This document shows positions 1 to 8,009 of a stretch of 64,000 bases of DNA, piece after piece. Numbering within the stretch: the stretch's first letter is position 1; the number at the start of each line of letters is the position of its first letter. The translations under genes were made by a program, and so were the position numbers. The notes beneath the pieces were generated by a model. It searched no databases and was not told the DNA's origin. It was given only the letters and a program-made list of their open reading frames with translations. This stretch comes from Mangrovimonas xylaniphaga (GTDB taxonomy: Bacteria; Bacteroidota; Bacteroidia; Flavobacteriales; Flavobacteriaceae), in the NCBI RefSeq assembly GCF_001280435.1, contig NZ_LBIP01000013.1:992001-1056000 (forward strand). The letters are read 5' to 3'.

Positions 1-301
1 TAGACAACCCTACAATAACATTGTAACCTCGCTTGTTGGCCACCTTTTCAATCCCCATAATGACCTTGGAAAAAAAGTGGTGCACAATCTCCGGAATGAT
101 AATCCCAATGGTCTTGGTTTTCCTGTTTTTTAAACTTAGGGCAATATTGTTTGGCTTATAGTTATAGAGTTTCGCAAACGCCTGAATTTTTTCACGCGTA
201 TCTTCACTAATTTCCTTACTGTTTCTAAGGGCTTTAGATACGGTTCCAATCGAAACATCCAACTCTTTCGCAATCTGTTTTAGCGTAACCTTTCTCTTCA
301 T
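1..301 (-). CDS. LacI-family transcriptional regulator (N-terminal part, cut by window edge)
   Basis: The gene reads leftwards from an ATG at 301-299 and runs off the window, so only about 100 residues are visible. The first 50 residues form a LacI-type helix-turn-helix (VTLKQIAKELDVSIGTVSKA), followed by the hinge and the start of the sugar-binding domain (KTKTIGIIIPEIVHHFF). It is divergent from the susC operon, 229 bp away, and a LacI-type palindrome lies in the gap. This suggests that it controls the alpha-glucan locus in response to a maltose-like ligand; the ligand is inferred from context only. Confidence 0.9.
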   Translation of the reverse strand, partial: MKRKVTLKQIAKELDVSIGTVSKALRNSKEISEDTREKIQAFAKLYNYKPNNIALSLKNRKTKTIGIIIPEIVHHFFSKVIMGIEKVANKRGYNVIVGLS

Positions 302-404
302 AAATTTTTCTTTTCCGGCAATAAATATACTTCTAAATTGATAATCTGTTAAATTCTTGGTCCGATATTCATTTATTTCATATTTTGAGCTAAAGTTTTC
401 AACA

Positions 405-418
405 CGAAAACGTTTGCG
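405..418. promoter_or_regulatory. Candidate LacI-type operator upstream of susC
   Basis: CGAAAACGTTTGCG is a 14-bp palindrome with one mismatched pair, centred on a CG step as is usual for LacI-family operators. It sits between the divergent LacI-type gene and susC, about 113 bp before the susC start. The link to the neighbouring regulator is inferred from position and symmetry. Confidence 0.5.
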
Positions 419-530
419 CAACCCCTATAAAATGGATATCATAAAAAGTGACATAAAATTTACCTAGTTTTATCATTGAGAAGTGAAAATATAACTAAAT
501 AAAGTTAACAAACTAATTCAAAAGAATTGT

Positions 531-3476
531 ATGAAAACAACGCTAAATTACTTATTATTCCTGTGTTGCATGCTGCCTTCATTCCTATTTGCGCAGACCC
601 AACTATCGGGAGTAGTAACGGAAGAATCTTCATCCTTGCCACTACCTGGAGTTAATGTCCTAATTAAGGGCACTACATCGGGAACGGCAACCGATTTTGA
701 TGGAAATTATCAATTGAATGTCAACAATGGAGACGTCATTGTATTTTCCTATGTAGGGTACATCACTCAAGAAATCACCTACACCGGGCAAAGCACCTTA
801 AATGTTAGTATGGTTGAGGATGCTGCCAAATTGGATGAAGTTGTTATTATTGGTTATGGTGCTGTGAAAAAGGACGACCTTACAGGAACAGCAGATATGG
901 TAACTTCTGAGGATTTCAACAAAGGTCCTATTGTATCTGCCCAACAATTAATTACCGGTAAGGTAGCCGGGGTATCCATTACTTCTGGTAGTGGGGCTCC
1001 TGGAGAAGGGCAAGATATCCGTATTAGAGGTACGGGGTCTCTATCCTTAAGCAGTAATCCATTAATAGTAATAGACGGTATTCCAATCAACAACGATGCT
1101 GTTGGAGGGGCAAGAAACCCATTGAACCTTGTCAACCCGAACGACATTGAAAGCATGGTGGTTTTAAAAGATGCTTCGGCAACAGCCATCTATGGTTCTC
1201 GAGGAGGTAACGGGGTTATCTTGATTACTACTAAAAAAGGAAAGGACAACGATTTTAAATTCAACTTAAATTCTTCTACTACACACCACACCTCTAGTGC
1301 CACTGTAGACGTTCTTTCTGCAGATCAATTTAGAGAGGTTGTCACAAACCATCCTCGTGCCAATGAAGCTACAATAGCATTACTTGGAAATGCCAACACC
1401 GATTGGCAGGATGAAATTTACAACAACGCCTTTGGTCAAGACCACAACTTTAGTGCCTTGGGAAGTGCTTGGGGAGTGCCAATGAGAGCTTCTGTAGGTT
1501 ATTCAGATCATGATGGTATCCTTCGAAGAGATAACTTCAAAAGAACTACTGGAGCTTTAAGTTTGACTCCAAAGTTATTGGATGATCATTTAAAAATTGA
1601 ATTGAACGCCAAAGGACAATATACTGAAAATTTCTTCGGAAATAGAGGTGCTATTGGATCGGCAAACGTTTATGATCCAACTCAACCAGTATATGATGCC
1701 AATTCTCAATACGGAGGCTACTTTGATTGGACAGATGCCAACGGCACGCACATCAGTCTTTCTCCAATCAACCCTGTGGCACAGTTAAACTTGGTAGACG
1801 ATACTTCTGAAGTTAGACGTTTCTTAGGAAATGCCAAAGTAGACTACAATTTCCATTTTTTAGAAGACCTTACTGCTACGGTTAACGTAGGTTTGGACAA
1901 ATCCAACAGTAACGGAAGAACAGTTACCTCTGAAGACTATCCTTCTACAGACCCAGATTGGATTGGATCTAGAAATGAATATTCCCAAGAAAGAACAGAC
2001 AAATTATTGGATGCTTATCTAACCTACAACACATCTTTTAACGAAGACACCCACAACTTAAATGCGGTTGCTGGTTACTCTTACCAGTCGTTTGAGTATG
2101 ATGGTTATAGCTACAGCAGTATTGACGAGCAAAATGCTATCGAAAATCCAGATGCTGATATCCAATTTGAATATATAGACAGAAGTAAAAGTGTCTTATT
2201 ATCTTACTTCGGAAGAGTGAACTATGACTATAAAGGACGTTATTTATTAACTGCAACCTTTAGAGCGGATGCCTCTTCAAAACTTAACTCCAATGACCGT
2301 TGGGGGTACTTCCCATCTGCAGCCTTAGCTTGGAACATCAAAAAAGAGGAGTTTATGGAAGACAGTGGGGTTACAGAATTAAAACTTAGAGTTGGTTACG
2401 GTACCGTAGGTAACGTAAACGGATTGGGAGATTACTTGTTCCTTACCCGGTATACAGGAAGTAACTCTTTTGCAACCTATCTTTTTGGAAGCACTTACTA
2501 TCCAACCTACAGACCAGATGCCATTAATAAAGACCTTAAATGGGAGGTTAGTGAAACCTTCAACGTAGGTTTAGACTATGGTTTTGCTGAAAACAGAATT
2601 AAAGGGTCTGTAAACGCTTATATGAGAAAAAGTAATGATTTGATTGCAACTTCTACCGTAGACCCTTTTACCAACTTCTCTAACAGAATTGCCGCCAACA
2701 TTGGTGATATGGAGAATAAAGGGGTAGAATTTGACGTAACCGTTATCCCAGTGAGAACTGAAGATTTTGAATGGTCAGTTAACTACAACGTTTCTTTCAA
2801 CGACAATGAAGTAACTCGTATGCCAGACCAACAGTATGTAGGTGGTATCTCTGGAGGTGTTGGAAACAACATCCAAACACACGTAGAAGGTGAGGCACCT
2901 TACAGCTTCTTGGTATTCCAACAAATTTACGACGAAGACGGTAAGCCAATTGAAGGTGCTTTTGTAGACCGTAACGGAGATAATGTAATCAATGACGCCG
3001 ATAAGTTTATCTACAAAGATCCTTATGCCGATGTTTTGATGGGATTGAACACCAATGTATACTACAAAAATTGGGATCTCTCTGTACAAACAAGAGCTAG
3101 CCTTGGTAACTATGCTTACAACAACGTAGCTTCAGGAAACGCTTACTTAAACAACGTGGTTCCTTCAAGTAACAATTATTTGAGCAATATTCACTCAGAA
3201 TATCTGAGTTCAGGATTCAGCCAAATTACAGACAACACCTTGTTGAGCAACTACTTTATTCAGGACGCGTCATTCTTTAGAATAGACAATATCACTCTAG
3301 GACACACTTTAAACCATGCTATTAAAGACACTACTATCAGACTTTACGGTTCTGTTCAAAACGTAGCGGTGTTTACAAATTACGATGGTTTGGATCCTGA
3401 AATCAATGGTGGTATCGACAACAGTTTTTACCCTAGACCAAGATCCTTTGTGTTTGGTGTTAATATTGACTTTTAA
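531..3476 (+). CDS. SusC/RagA-type TonB-dependent outer-membrane receptor (alpha-glucan locus)
   Basis: This is the outer-membrane channel of a SusCD pair, which imports oligosaccharides with energy from TonB. The 981-residue length is normal for the family. A signal peptide (about residues 1-21, cleaved after FAQ) is followed by a carboxypeptidase-D-regulatory-like domain (about 24-105, with PLPGVNVLIKGTTSGTATD), a plug domain (about 115-235, with IRIRGTGSL and DASATAIYGSRG) and a 22-strand barrel ending in VFGVNIDF. It is the first gene of the operon, 11 bp before susD. The substrate is inferred to be a starch or maltodextrin because susE/susF-like genes and a GH13 enzyme follow. Confidence 0.95.
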   Translation: MKTTLNYLLFLCCMLPSFLFAQTQLSGVVTEESSSLPLPGVNVLIKGTTSGTATDFDGNYQLNVNNGDVIVFSYVGYITQEITYTGQSTLNVSMVEDAAKLDEVVIIGYGAVKKDDLTGTADMVTSEDFNKGPIVSAQQLITGKVAGVSITSGSGAPGEGQDIRIRGTGSLSLSSNPLIVIDGIPINNDAVGGARNPLNLVNPNDIESMVVLKDASATAIYGSRGGNGVILITTKKGKDNDFKFNLNSSTTHHTSSATVDVLSADQFREVVTNHPRANEATIALLGNANTDWQDEIYNNAFGQDHNFSALGSAWGVPMRASVGYSDHDGILRRDNFKRTTGALSLTPKLLDDHLKIELNAKGQYTENFFGNRGAIGSANVYDPTQPVYDANSQYGGYFDWTDANGTHISLSPINPVAQLNLVDDTSEVRRFLGNAKVDYNFHFLEDLTATVNVGLDKSNSNGRTVTSEDYPSTDPDWIGSRNEYSQERTDKLLDAYLTYNTSFNEDTHNLNAVAGYSYQSFEYDGYSYSSIDEQNAIENPDADIQFEYIDRSKSVLLSYFGRVNYDYKGRYLLTATFRADASSKLNSNDRWGYFPSAALAWNIKKEEFMEDSGVTELKLRVGYGTVGNVNGLGDYLFLTRYTGSNSFATYLFGSTYYPTYRPDAINKDLKWEVSETFNVGLDYGFAENRIKGSVNAYMRKSNDLIATSTVDPFTNFSNRIAANIGDMENKGVEFDVTVIPVRTEDFEWSVNYNVSFNDNEVTRMPDQQYVGGISGGVGNNIQTHVEGEAPYSFLVFQQIYDEDGKPIEGAFVDRNGDNVINDADKFIYKDPYADVLMGLNTNVYYKNWDLSVQTRASLGNYAYNNVASGNAYLNNVVPSSNNYLSNIHSEYLSSGFSQITDNTLLSNYFIQDASFFRIDNITLGHTLNHAIKDTTIRLYGSVQNVAVFTNYDGLDPEINGGIDNSFYPRPRSFVFGVNIDF

Positions 3477-3487
3477 AAATTGTAACT

Positions 3488-5068
3488 ATGAAAAATATCT
3501 TTAATAAAATATCATACGCTTTTATAGCCTTGGCAATGGTAAGCTGTCATAGCGATTTGGACCAATCTCCAATCGACCCAGATAGTTTTACCGAAGAAGA
3601 CGTATATGCCAATGCCGATGAAGCTAAAAGCGCCCTTGCAAAACTGTATGCCGGTTTTGCTGTTACTGGGCAGCAAGGTCCTGCTGGAAATCCAGATTTA
3701 GATCCTAACGACATCGACGAAGGGTTTTCGCAATTCACTAGAACATTGTTCTACCTAAACGAATTGACTACAGACCACGCCGTATTAGGTTGGGGTGATG
3801 CTGGTGTTGCAGACATGCACGGAATGTACTGGACAGGCAGTAATGACTTTACAAACGCTATGTACAACCGTTTGGGACAGGAAGTATCTTTCTGTAACTC
3901 ATTTATTGAAAATGCAGGACAACTAACCGATGAGGAAGTACAAACCTTCATTGCTGAAGCGCGTTTCCTTAGAGCTTATGCATACTACAACTTAATGGAT
4001 TTATACGGGAATGTACCAATTCAAGTTACCGTAGCAACCACCTTACCTTCACAAAACACTCGTGAAGAAGTCTTCAATTTTGTAGAAGCTGAACTTTTGG
4101 AAGTGAAAGACTTGTTACCTGCCAGTGGTGCCAATGAATACGGTCGAGTAGACCGCGTAGCTGCTTGGGCACTATTAAGTAGATTATACCTTAATGCAGA
4201 AGTATATGTAGGTCAGAACCGTTATAACGACTGTATCACTTATTGTAATGAAGTCATGAACTCTTCGTACTCTCTTAACATGAGTGACGGTAACGGCAAC
4301 GGAACTGCTTATGATGAATTGTTCTTGGCAGATAACGATAGCAACGGAGCCCAAAACGAATTCATCTTCGCTTTGAATTTTGATGGCGTACAAACCCAAA
4401 CTTATGGGGGAACTACTTTCTTGGTGCATGCACAAATTGGAGGTTCTATGGTGCCTGCCGATTATGGCGTAGACAGTGGTTGGGCCGGTTTAAGAACTAC
4501 CAGTAGCTTGGTAAACCAGTTTGAAGATGGCGATATGAGAGCTATGTTCTATACCGATGGTCAATCTTTGGAAATTGAAGAAATTGCTCAGTTCAGTAAT
4601 GGCTATGCCGTGACCAAATTCAAAAATATCGACACCAATGGTAACCCTGGAGTTGGTTCTGGTCAAGATTTAAGAACAGACAATGATTTGCCATTGATTC
4701 GTTTGGCAGAAATCTACCTTACCTATGCCGAAGCTACCTTAAGAGGTGGTAATGGTGATATGAGTACTGCGGTTCAAAAAATCAACGAAATAAGAAGCAG
4801 AGCCTTTGGTGGAAATACAGGAAACATTACTTCCAGCAACCTTACTTTGGACTTTGTTTTGAATGAAAGATCTAGAGAATTGTATTGGGAGTTGTTAAGA
4901 CGTACCGATTTGATTCGTTACAACCAGTTTACTACAGGTAGTTATTTATGGCCTTGGAAAGGGGATCAACCTAACGGAATTTCTGTGGATTCTTACAGAA
5001 ACCTATTCCCTATTCCTAACAATAACTTAGCTACTAATCCTAACCTTACTCAAAACCCAGGATACTAA
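3488..5068 (+). CDS. SusD/RagB-type surface glycan-binding lipoprotein
   Basis: SusD-like proteins form the lid of the SusC channel and bind the glycan at the cell surface. The 526-residue protein starts with a lipoprotein signal whose acylated cysteine is C20 (AMVSC). The helical TPR-like scaffold is visible in stretches such as ARFLRAYAYYNLMDLYGNVP and in the C-terminal RagB part (EIRSRAFG, LNERSRELYWELLRRTDLIR). It ends in NLTQNPGY, as is typical. It pairs with the susC gene 11 bp upstream and is followed 6 bp later by the susE-like gene. Confidence 0.95.
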   Translation: MKNIFNKISYAFIALAMVSCHSDLDQSPIDPDSFTEEDVYANADEAKSALAKLYAGFAVTGQQGPAGNPDLDPNDIDEGFSQFTRTLFYLNELTTDHAVLGWGDAGVADMHGMYWTGSNDFTNAMYNRLGQEVSFCNSFIENAGQLTDEEVQTFIAEARFLRAYAYYNLMDLYGNVPIQVTVATTLPSQNTREEVFNFVEAELLEVKDLLPASGANEYGRVDRVAAWALLSRLYLNAEVYVGQNRYNDCITYCNEVMNSSYSLNMSDGNGNGTAYDELFLADNDSNGAQNEFIFALNFDGVQTQTYGGTTFLVHAQIGGSMVPADYGVDSGWAGLRTTSSLVNQFEDGDMRAMFYTDGQSLEIEEIAQFSNGYAVTKFKNIDTNGNPGVGSGQDLRTDNDLPLIRLAEIYLTYAEATLRGGNGDMSTAVQKINEIRSRAFGGNTGNITSSNLTLDFVLNERSRELYWELLRRTDLIRYNQFTTGSYLWPWKGDQPNGISVDSYRNLFPIPNNNLATNPNLTQNPGY

Positions 5069-5074
5069 AAACAG

Positions 5075-6136
5075 ATGAAAATGAAACAGCTTATAAATTA
5101 TTGTTTAATCGTGGCCACCATGTTTTTCGTTGCCTGTAGCAGTGATGACGGCCACGGTGATTTCCAAATTACCGAAGGATCGTTTGGAGACATTTTAACG
5201 CCCAACGACGGGCAATCCTATACCTTAAATCCTTTTGAAAATCAAACAAACACTGCCATTACGATTACTTGGGAAAGTGCCGATTACGGTGTACCAACCC
5301 AAATAAGCTATATCGTAGAAGCGGCTCAAAGTGGTACCGATTTTGAAGAACCCGTTGTCATAGGAACTACCAGTTCCAATGTATTGTCTTTGGACATTGC
5401 AACCTTCAACGGATATGCGGTGGGAGCAGGACTGCTTCCTTTTACCGAAGGGACTTTGGACATTAGAGTGAAATCAACCATTGGAAACCAAAGTGATATG
5501 CCACTTTATTCCAATGCCATTACGGTATCCGTGACGCCTTTTACTACGGCATTGCCTAAATTGGCTGTTCCTGGAAATCACCAAGGATGGGATCCCCCAA
5601 CAGCACCGCTTTTGGCTTCGTCTGCGTTTGGAGAAACCGATTACGAAGGGTATGTTTGGTTAGATGGTGGTTACAAATTCTTGGCTCCTGATGCGGCTGG
5701 TGCCTTCCAATGGGGTAACACCGACTGGGGTGATGACGGTAGCTTTACAGGAATTCTAGTAGCAGATGACGAAACCGATTGTACAGCTACAGCTGGGTAT
5801 TACTTTGTACAGGCCGATACTGGAGAGCTTACTTATGCAACCACCGCCGTAAGTTGGGGTATCATTGGTGAAGCCACACCTACAGGATGGGATTCAGATA
5901 CTGATATGGTATATAATAGTTCTACCAGAACTTTGGAAATAGATATTGACCTTGAACCTGGTCCATTTAAGTTTAGAGCAAACAATGCATGGTCTATTGA
6001 ATTAGGATCCTTTAACGATGATGGCTTCCTTCAAGCTGGAGGAGACCTAACCTTTGATGGTACTGCTGGAAACTACCACGTAGTTTTAGACCTGTCCAAC
6101 CCAAGGGAATACACATATTCTCTAACTCAAAACTAA
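5075..6136 (+). CDS. SusE-like surface starch-binding lipoprotein
   Basis: This is a 353-residue outer-membrane lipoprotein with acylated C21 (FFVACSSDD). Residues about 35-155 resemble the SusE N-terminal Ig-like domain (TITWESADYGVPTQISYIVEA). Two beta-sandwich modules of the SusE/SusF starch-binding type follow, at about 160-255 (LAVPGNHQGWDPPTAPLL) and 258-353 (WGIIGEATPTGWDSDTDM). The tryptophans in the GNHQGW and TPTGWD segments are plausible sugar-stacking residues. It lies between susD and the susF-like gene with gaps of 6 bp on each side, so it should be co-translated with them and assist substrate capture at the cell surface. Confidence 0.88.
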   Translation: MKMKQLINYCLIVATMFFVACSSDDGHGDFQITEGSFGDILTPNDGQSYTLNPFENQTNTAITITWESADYGVPTQISYIVEAAQSGTDFEEPVVIGTTSSNVLSLDIATFNGYAVGAGLLPFTEGTLDIRVKSTIGNQSDMPLYSNAITVSVTPFTTALPKLAVPGNHQGWDPPTAPLLASSAFGETDYEGYVWLDGGYKFLAPDAAGAFQWGNTDWGDDGSFTGILVADDETDCTATAGYYFVQADTGELTYATTAVSWGIIGEATPTGWDSDTDMVYNSSTRTLEIDIDLEPGPFKFRANNAWSIELGSFNDDGFLQAGGDLTFDGTAGNYHVVLDLSNPREYTYSLTQN

Positions 6137-6142
6137 TTTAAG

Positions 6143-7954
6143 ATGAAACATTTATTAAAAATATTTTCTGCCTTTGCACTACTGCTTGTAGCTGTAAATT
6201 GCAACAATTCCGATGACTTTACATTCATCGATCCAGCCGAAAGTTTCAAGATTGTTTCTCCAAATGAAAATGCAGCCTTGTTATTGGATGGTGCCAACAC
6301 CCAAAATGTGGCACTTACCCTAGTATGGCAGGACAACATTTCAGGAGCCGACAATTACACTGTTGAAATGGCTGCCGATGAAGAATTTACAGCACCTATT
6401 GTCTTAGGAACTTCTACCTCCACCTCATTCTCAATGACAGTGGGAGAACTTAACGCTGTGTTATTGAACAACAACATTCAAGCTTTTGAAGAGTCTGATG
6501 TGTTTTTCAGAATCTTAGGAGGAAGTGACATTTCAGAAGTGCTTAAAATAAAGGTAAGTTCTTACCCTGAAAACAATCCTGTAATTACGAGTCCTGACAG
6601 TTCTTTTGAAATCGTACTTACAGACATTTCCGAAGATGAGCTTGCAACGACCATTGAATGGAATGATCCTGATTTTTCAGAGAATCCTACGGCTACCATC
6701 AACTACTATGTTGAAGGCGCCATTTCAGGAACTGATTTTGCAACTGTTGAAAACTTAGGGACTACAGAGGACACTATGTTGGAAATGACCCATGGAGAAT
6801 TGAACGACGTAGCCCTTAACTTGGGAATTGAACCTGAAACAACAGGATCAATCGATATTAGAATCCGTTCGGTAATTGAGACTGCTGCTGGCGATTTAGA
6901 ACGTAATTCAAATGTTATTACTATTACCGTTACAACTTATGAAACTGCACTTCTACCTGTAATCTACGGTGTTGGTGCTGGGATTACAACCGCTGGTTGG
7001 GGATGGGATTCTCCTGCAGAATTTCTTCTTCAAGGAAGTGTATACTCTGGAAACGTCATGTTATCTCCTGATAATGGCGGTAATTTTAGATTCTTTGGAC
7101 AACAAGATTGGGGCCCAATTAGCTTCAACTATCCTTGGTATGAGTCAAGAGGGTTTACCATTGACGAAAACTTGGTAAATGCCAATGACGGTGATAGCAA
7201 TTTCCAATTTGTAGGAACTGAAGGAGAGTATTTCCTTGAGATTGACATGGAAAACAAGACCATTACTTTAGGCCCTCCAGTAGTTGGTCCTAACTGTGAG
7301 TTCGACCAATTGTGGTTGGTAGGTGCTGGTGTTCCAGACGCAGGTTGGGGATGGGATACACCAGTTGCATTACCATGTACTGGAAACGGCGTGTATTCTG
7401 GAAATGTAAACTTCAGCAATGATGCCTTTAGATTCTTTACTGTAGAAGGAGATTGGGGATCTGGATTGAACTATCCATATTACGAAGGTGCAGGTTACAC
7501 CATCGACAGCAACTTTACGAATGCTAATGATGGCGACAGCAACTTCAGTTTTACAGGAACTCCTGGAGAGTATTACTTAAGTGTAGATACCATTAATAAA
7601 ACCATTACTTTGGGTGATGCGCAAATTGAATGCGAATATGAAACCCTTTGGATTGTTGGTGCAGGAGTGCCTGACGCAGGTTGGGGATGGGATACACCGG
7701 TAGCCTTCCCTTGTACGGGAGCCGGAGTATATTCTGCCGAAGTAACGTTTACAAACGATGCCTTCAGATTCTTCACGGTAAATGCCGATTGGGGGTCTGG
7801 ATTGAATTATCCATATTATGAAGGAGAAGGTTACACCATCGATGCCAACTTTGCAAATGCCAATGATGGCGATAGTAATTTCAGTTTTGTAGGAACCCCT
7901 GGGACGTATACGCTCACCATGGACACCGTCAACAAAACCATAACCCTTCAATAA
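6143..7954 (+). CDS. SusF-like surface glycan-binding lipoprotein with three tandem C-terminal modules
   Basis: This 603-residue lipoprotein (acylated C20, VAVNC) has two SusE-like Ig domains at about residues 35-145 and 147-265. Three tandem modules of 108-114 residues follow, beginning at residues 270, 384 and 496. Each module carries GAGxxxAGWGWDxP, a FRFF segment, NYPxYE and NANDGDSNF, and ends in NKTITL. Modules 2 and 3 are nearly identical and module 1 is more diverged. They are most likely repeated alpha-glucan-binding domains like those of SusF, giving avidity for long chains. The DGD-rich segment looks able to bind a metal, but I cannot test that. It is the last binding protein before a hairpin and the amylase gene. 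Confidence 0.85.
   Translation: MKHLLKIFSAFALLLVAVNCNNSDDFTFIDPAESFKIVSPNENAALLLDGANTQNVALTLVWQDNISGADNYTVEMAADEEFTAPIVLGTSTSTSFSMTVGELNAVLLNNNIQAFEESDVFFRILGGSDISEVLKIKVSSYPENNPVITSPDSSFEIVLTDISEDELATTIEWNDPDFSENPTATINYYVEGAISGTDFATVENLGTTEDTMLEMTHGELNDVALNLGIEPETTGSIDIRIRSVIETAAGDLERNSNVITITVTTYETALLPVIYGVGAGITTAGWGWDSPAEFLLQGSVYSGNVMLSPDNGGNFRFFGQQDWGPISFNYPWYESRGFTIDENLVNANDGDSNFQFVGTEGEYFLEIDMENKTITLGPPVVGPNCEFDQLWLVGAGVPDAGWGWDTPVALPCTGNGVYSGNVNFSNDAFRFFTVEGDWGSGLNYPYYEGAGYTIDSNFTNANDGDSNFSFTGTPGEYYLSVDTINKTITLGDAQIECEYETLWIVGAGVPDAGWGWDTPVAFPCTGAGVYSAEVTFTNDAFRFFTVNADWGSGLNYPYYEGEGYTIDANFANANDGDSNFSFVGTPGTYTLTMDTVNKTITLQ
6950..7951 (+). repeat. Three tandem coding repeats (about 110 codons each) in the susF-like gene
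   Basis: The units are 6950-7291, 7292-7627 and 7628-7951. Units 2 and 3 share long identical protein stretches such as GAGVPDAGWGWDTPVA and NDAFRFFTV, and they are also close at DNA level. That suggests a recent internal duplication, while unit 1 is older. Confidence 0.9.
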
Positions 7955-7964
7955 GAAGTTTTAC

Positions 7965-7994
7965 AAATGGGCTATGAGAAATCATAGCCCATTT
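7965..7994 (+). terminator. Strong intra-operon hairpin between the susF-like gene and the GH13 gene
   Basis: A perfect 13-bp stem (AAATGGGCTATGA paired with TCATAGCCCATTT) is closed by a GAAA tetraloop and followed by a short T run. It lies 11 bp after the susF-like stop and 15 bp before the GH13 start. It could be a partial rho-independent terminator or a 3'-end stabiliser that sets binding-protein mRNA above amylase mRNA. Confidence 0.7.
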
Positions 7995-8009
7995 TAATAT
8001 AAAATAGCT

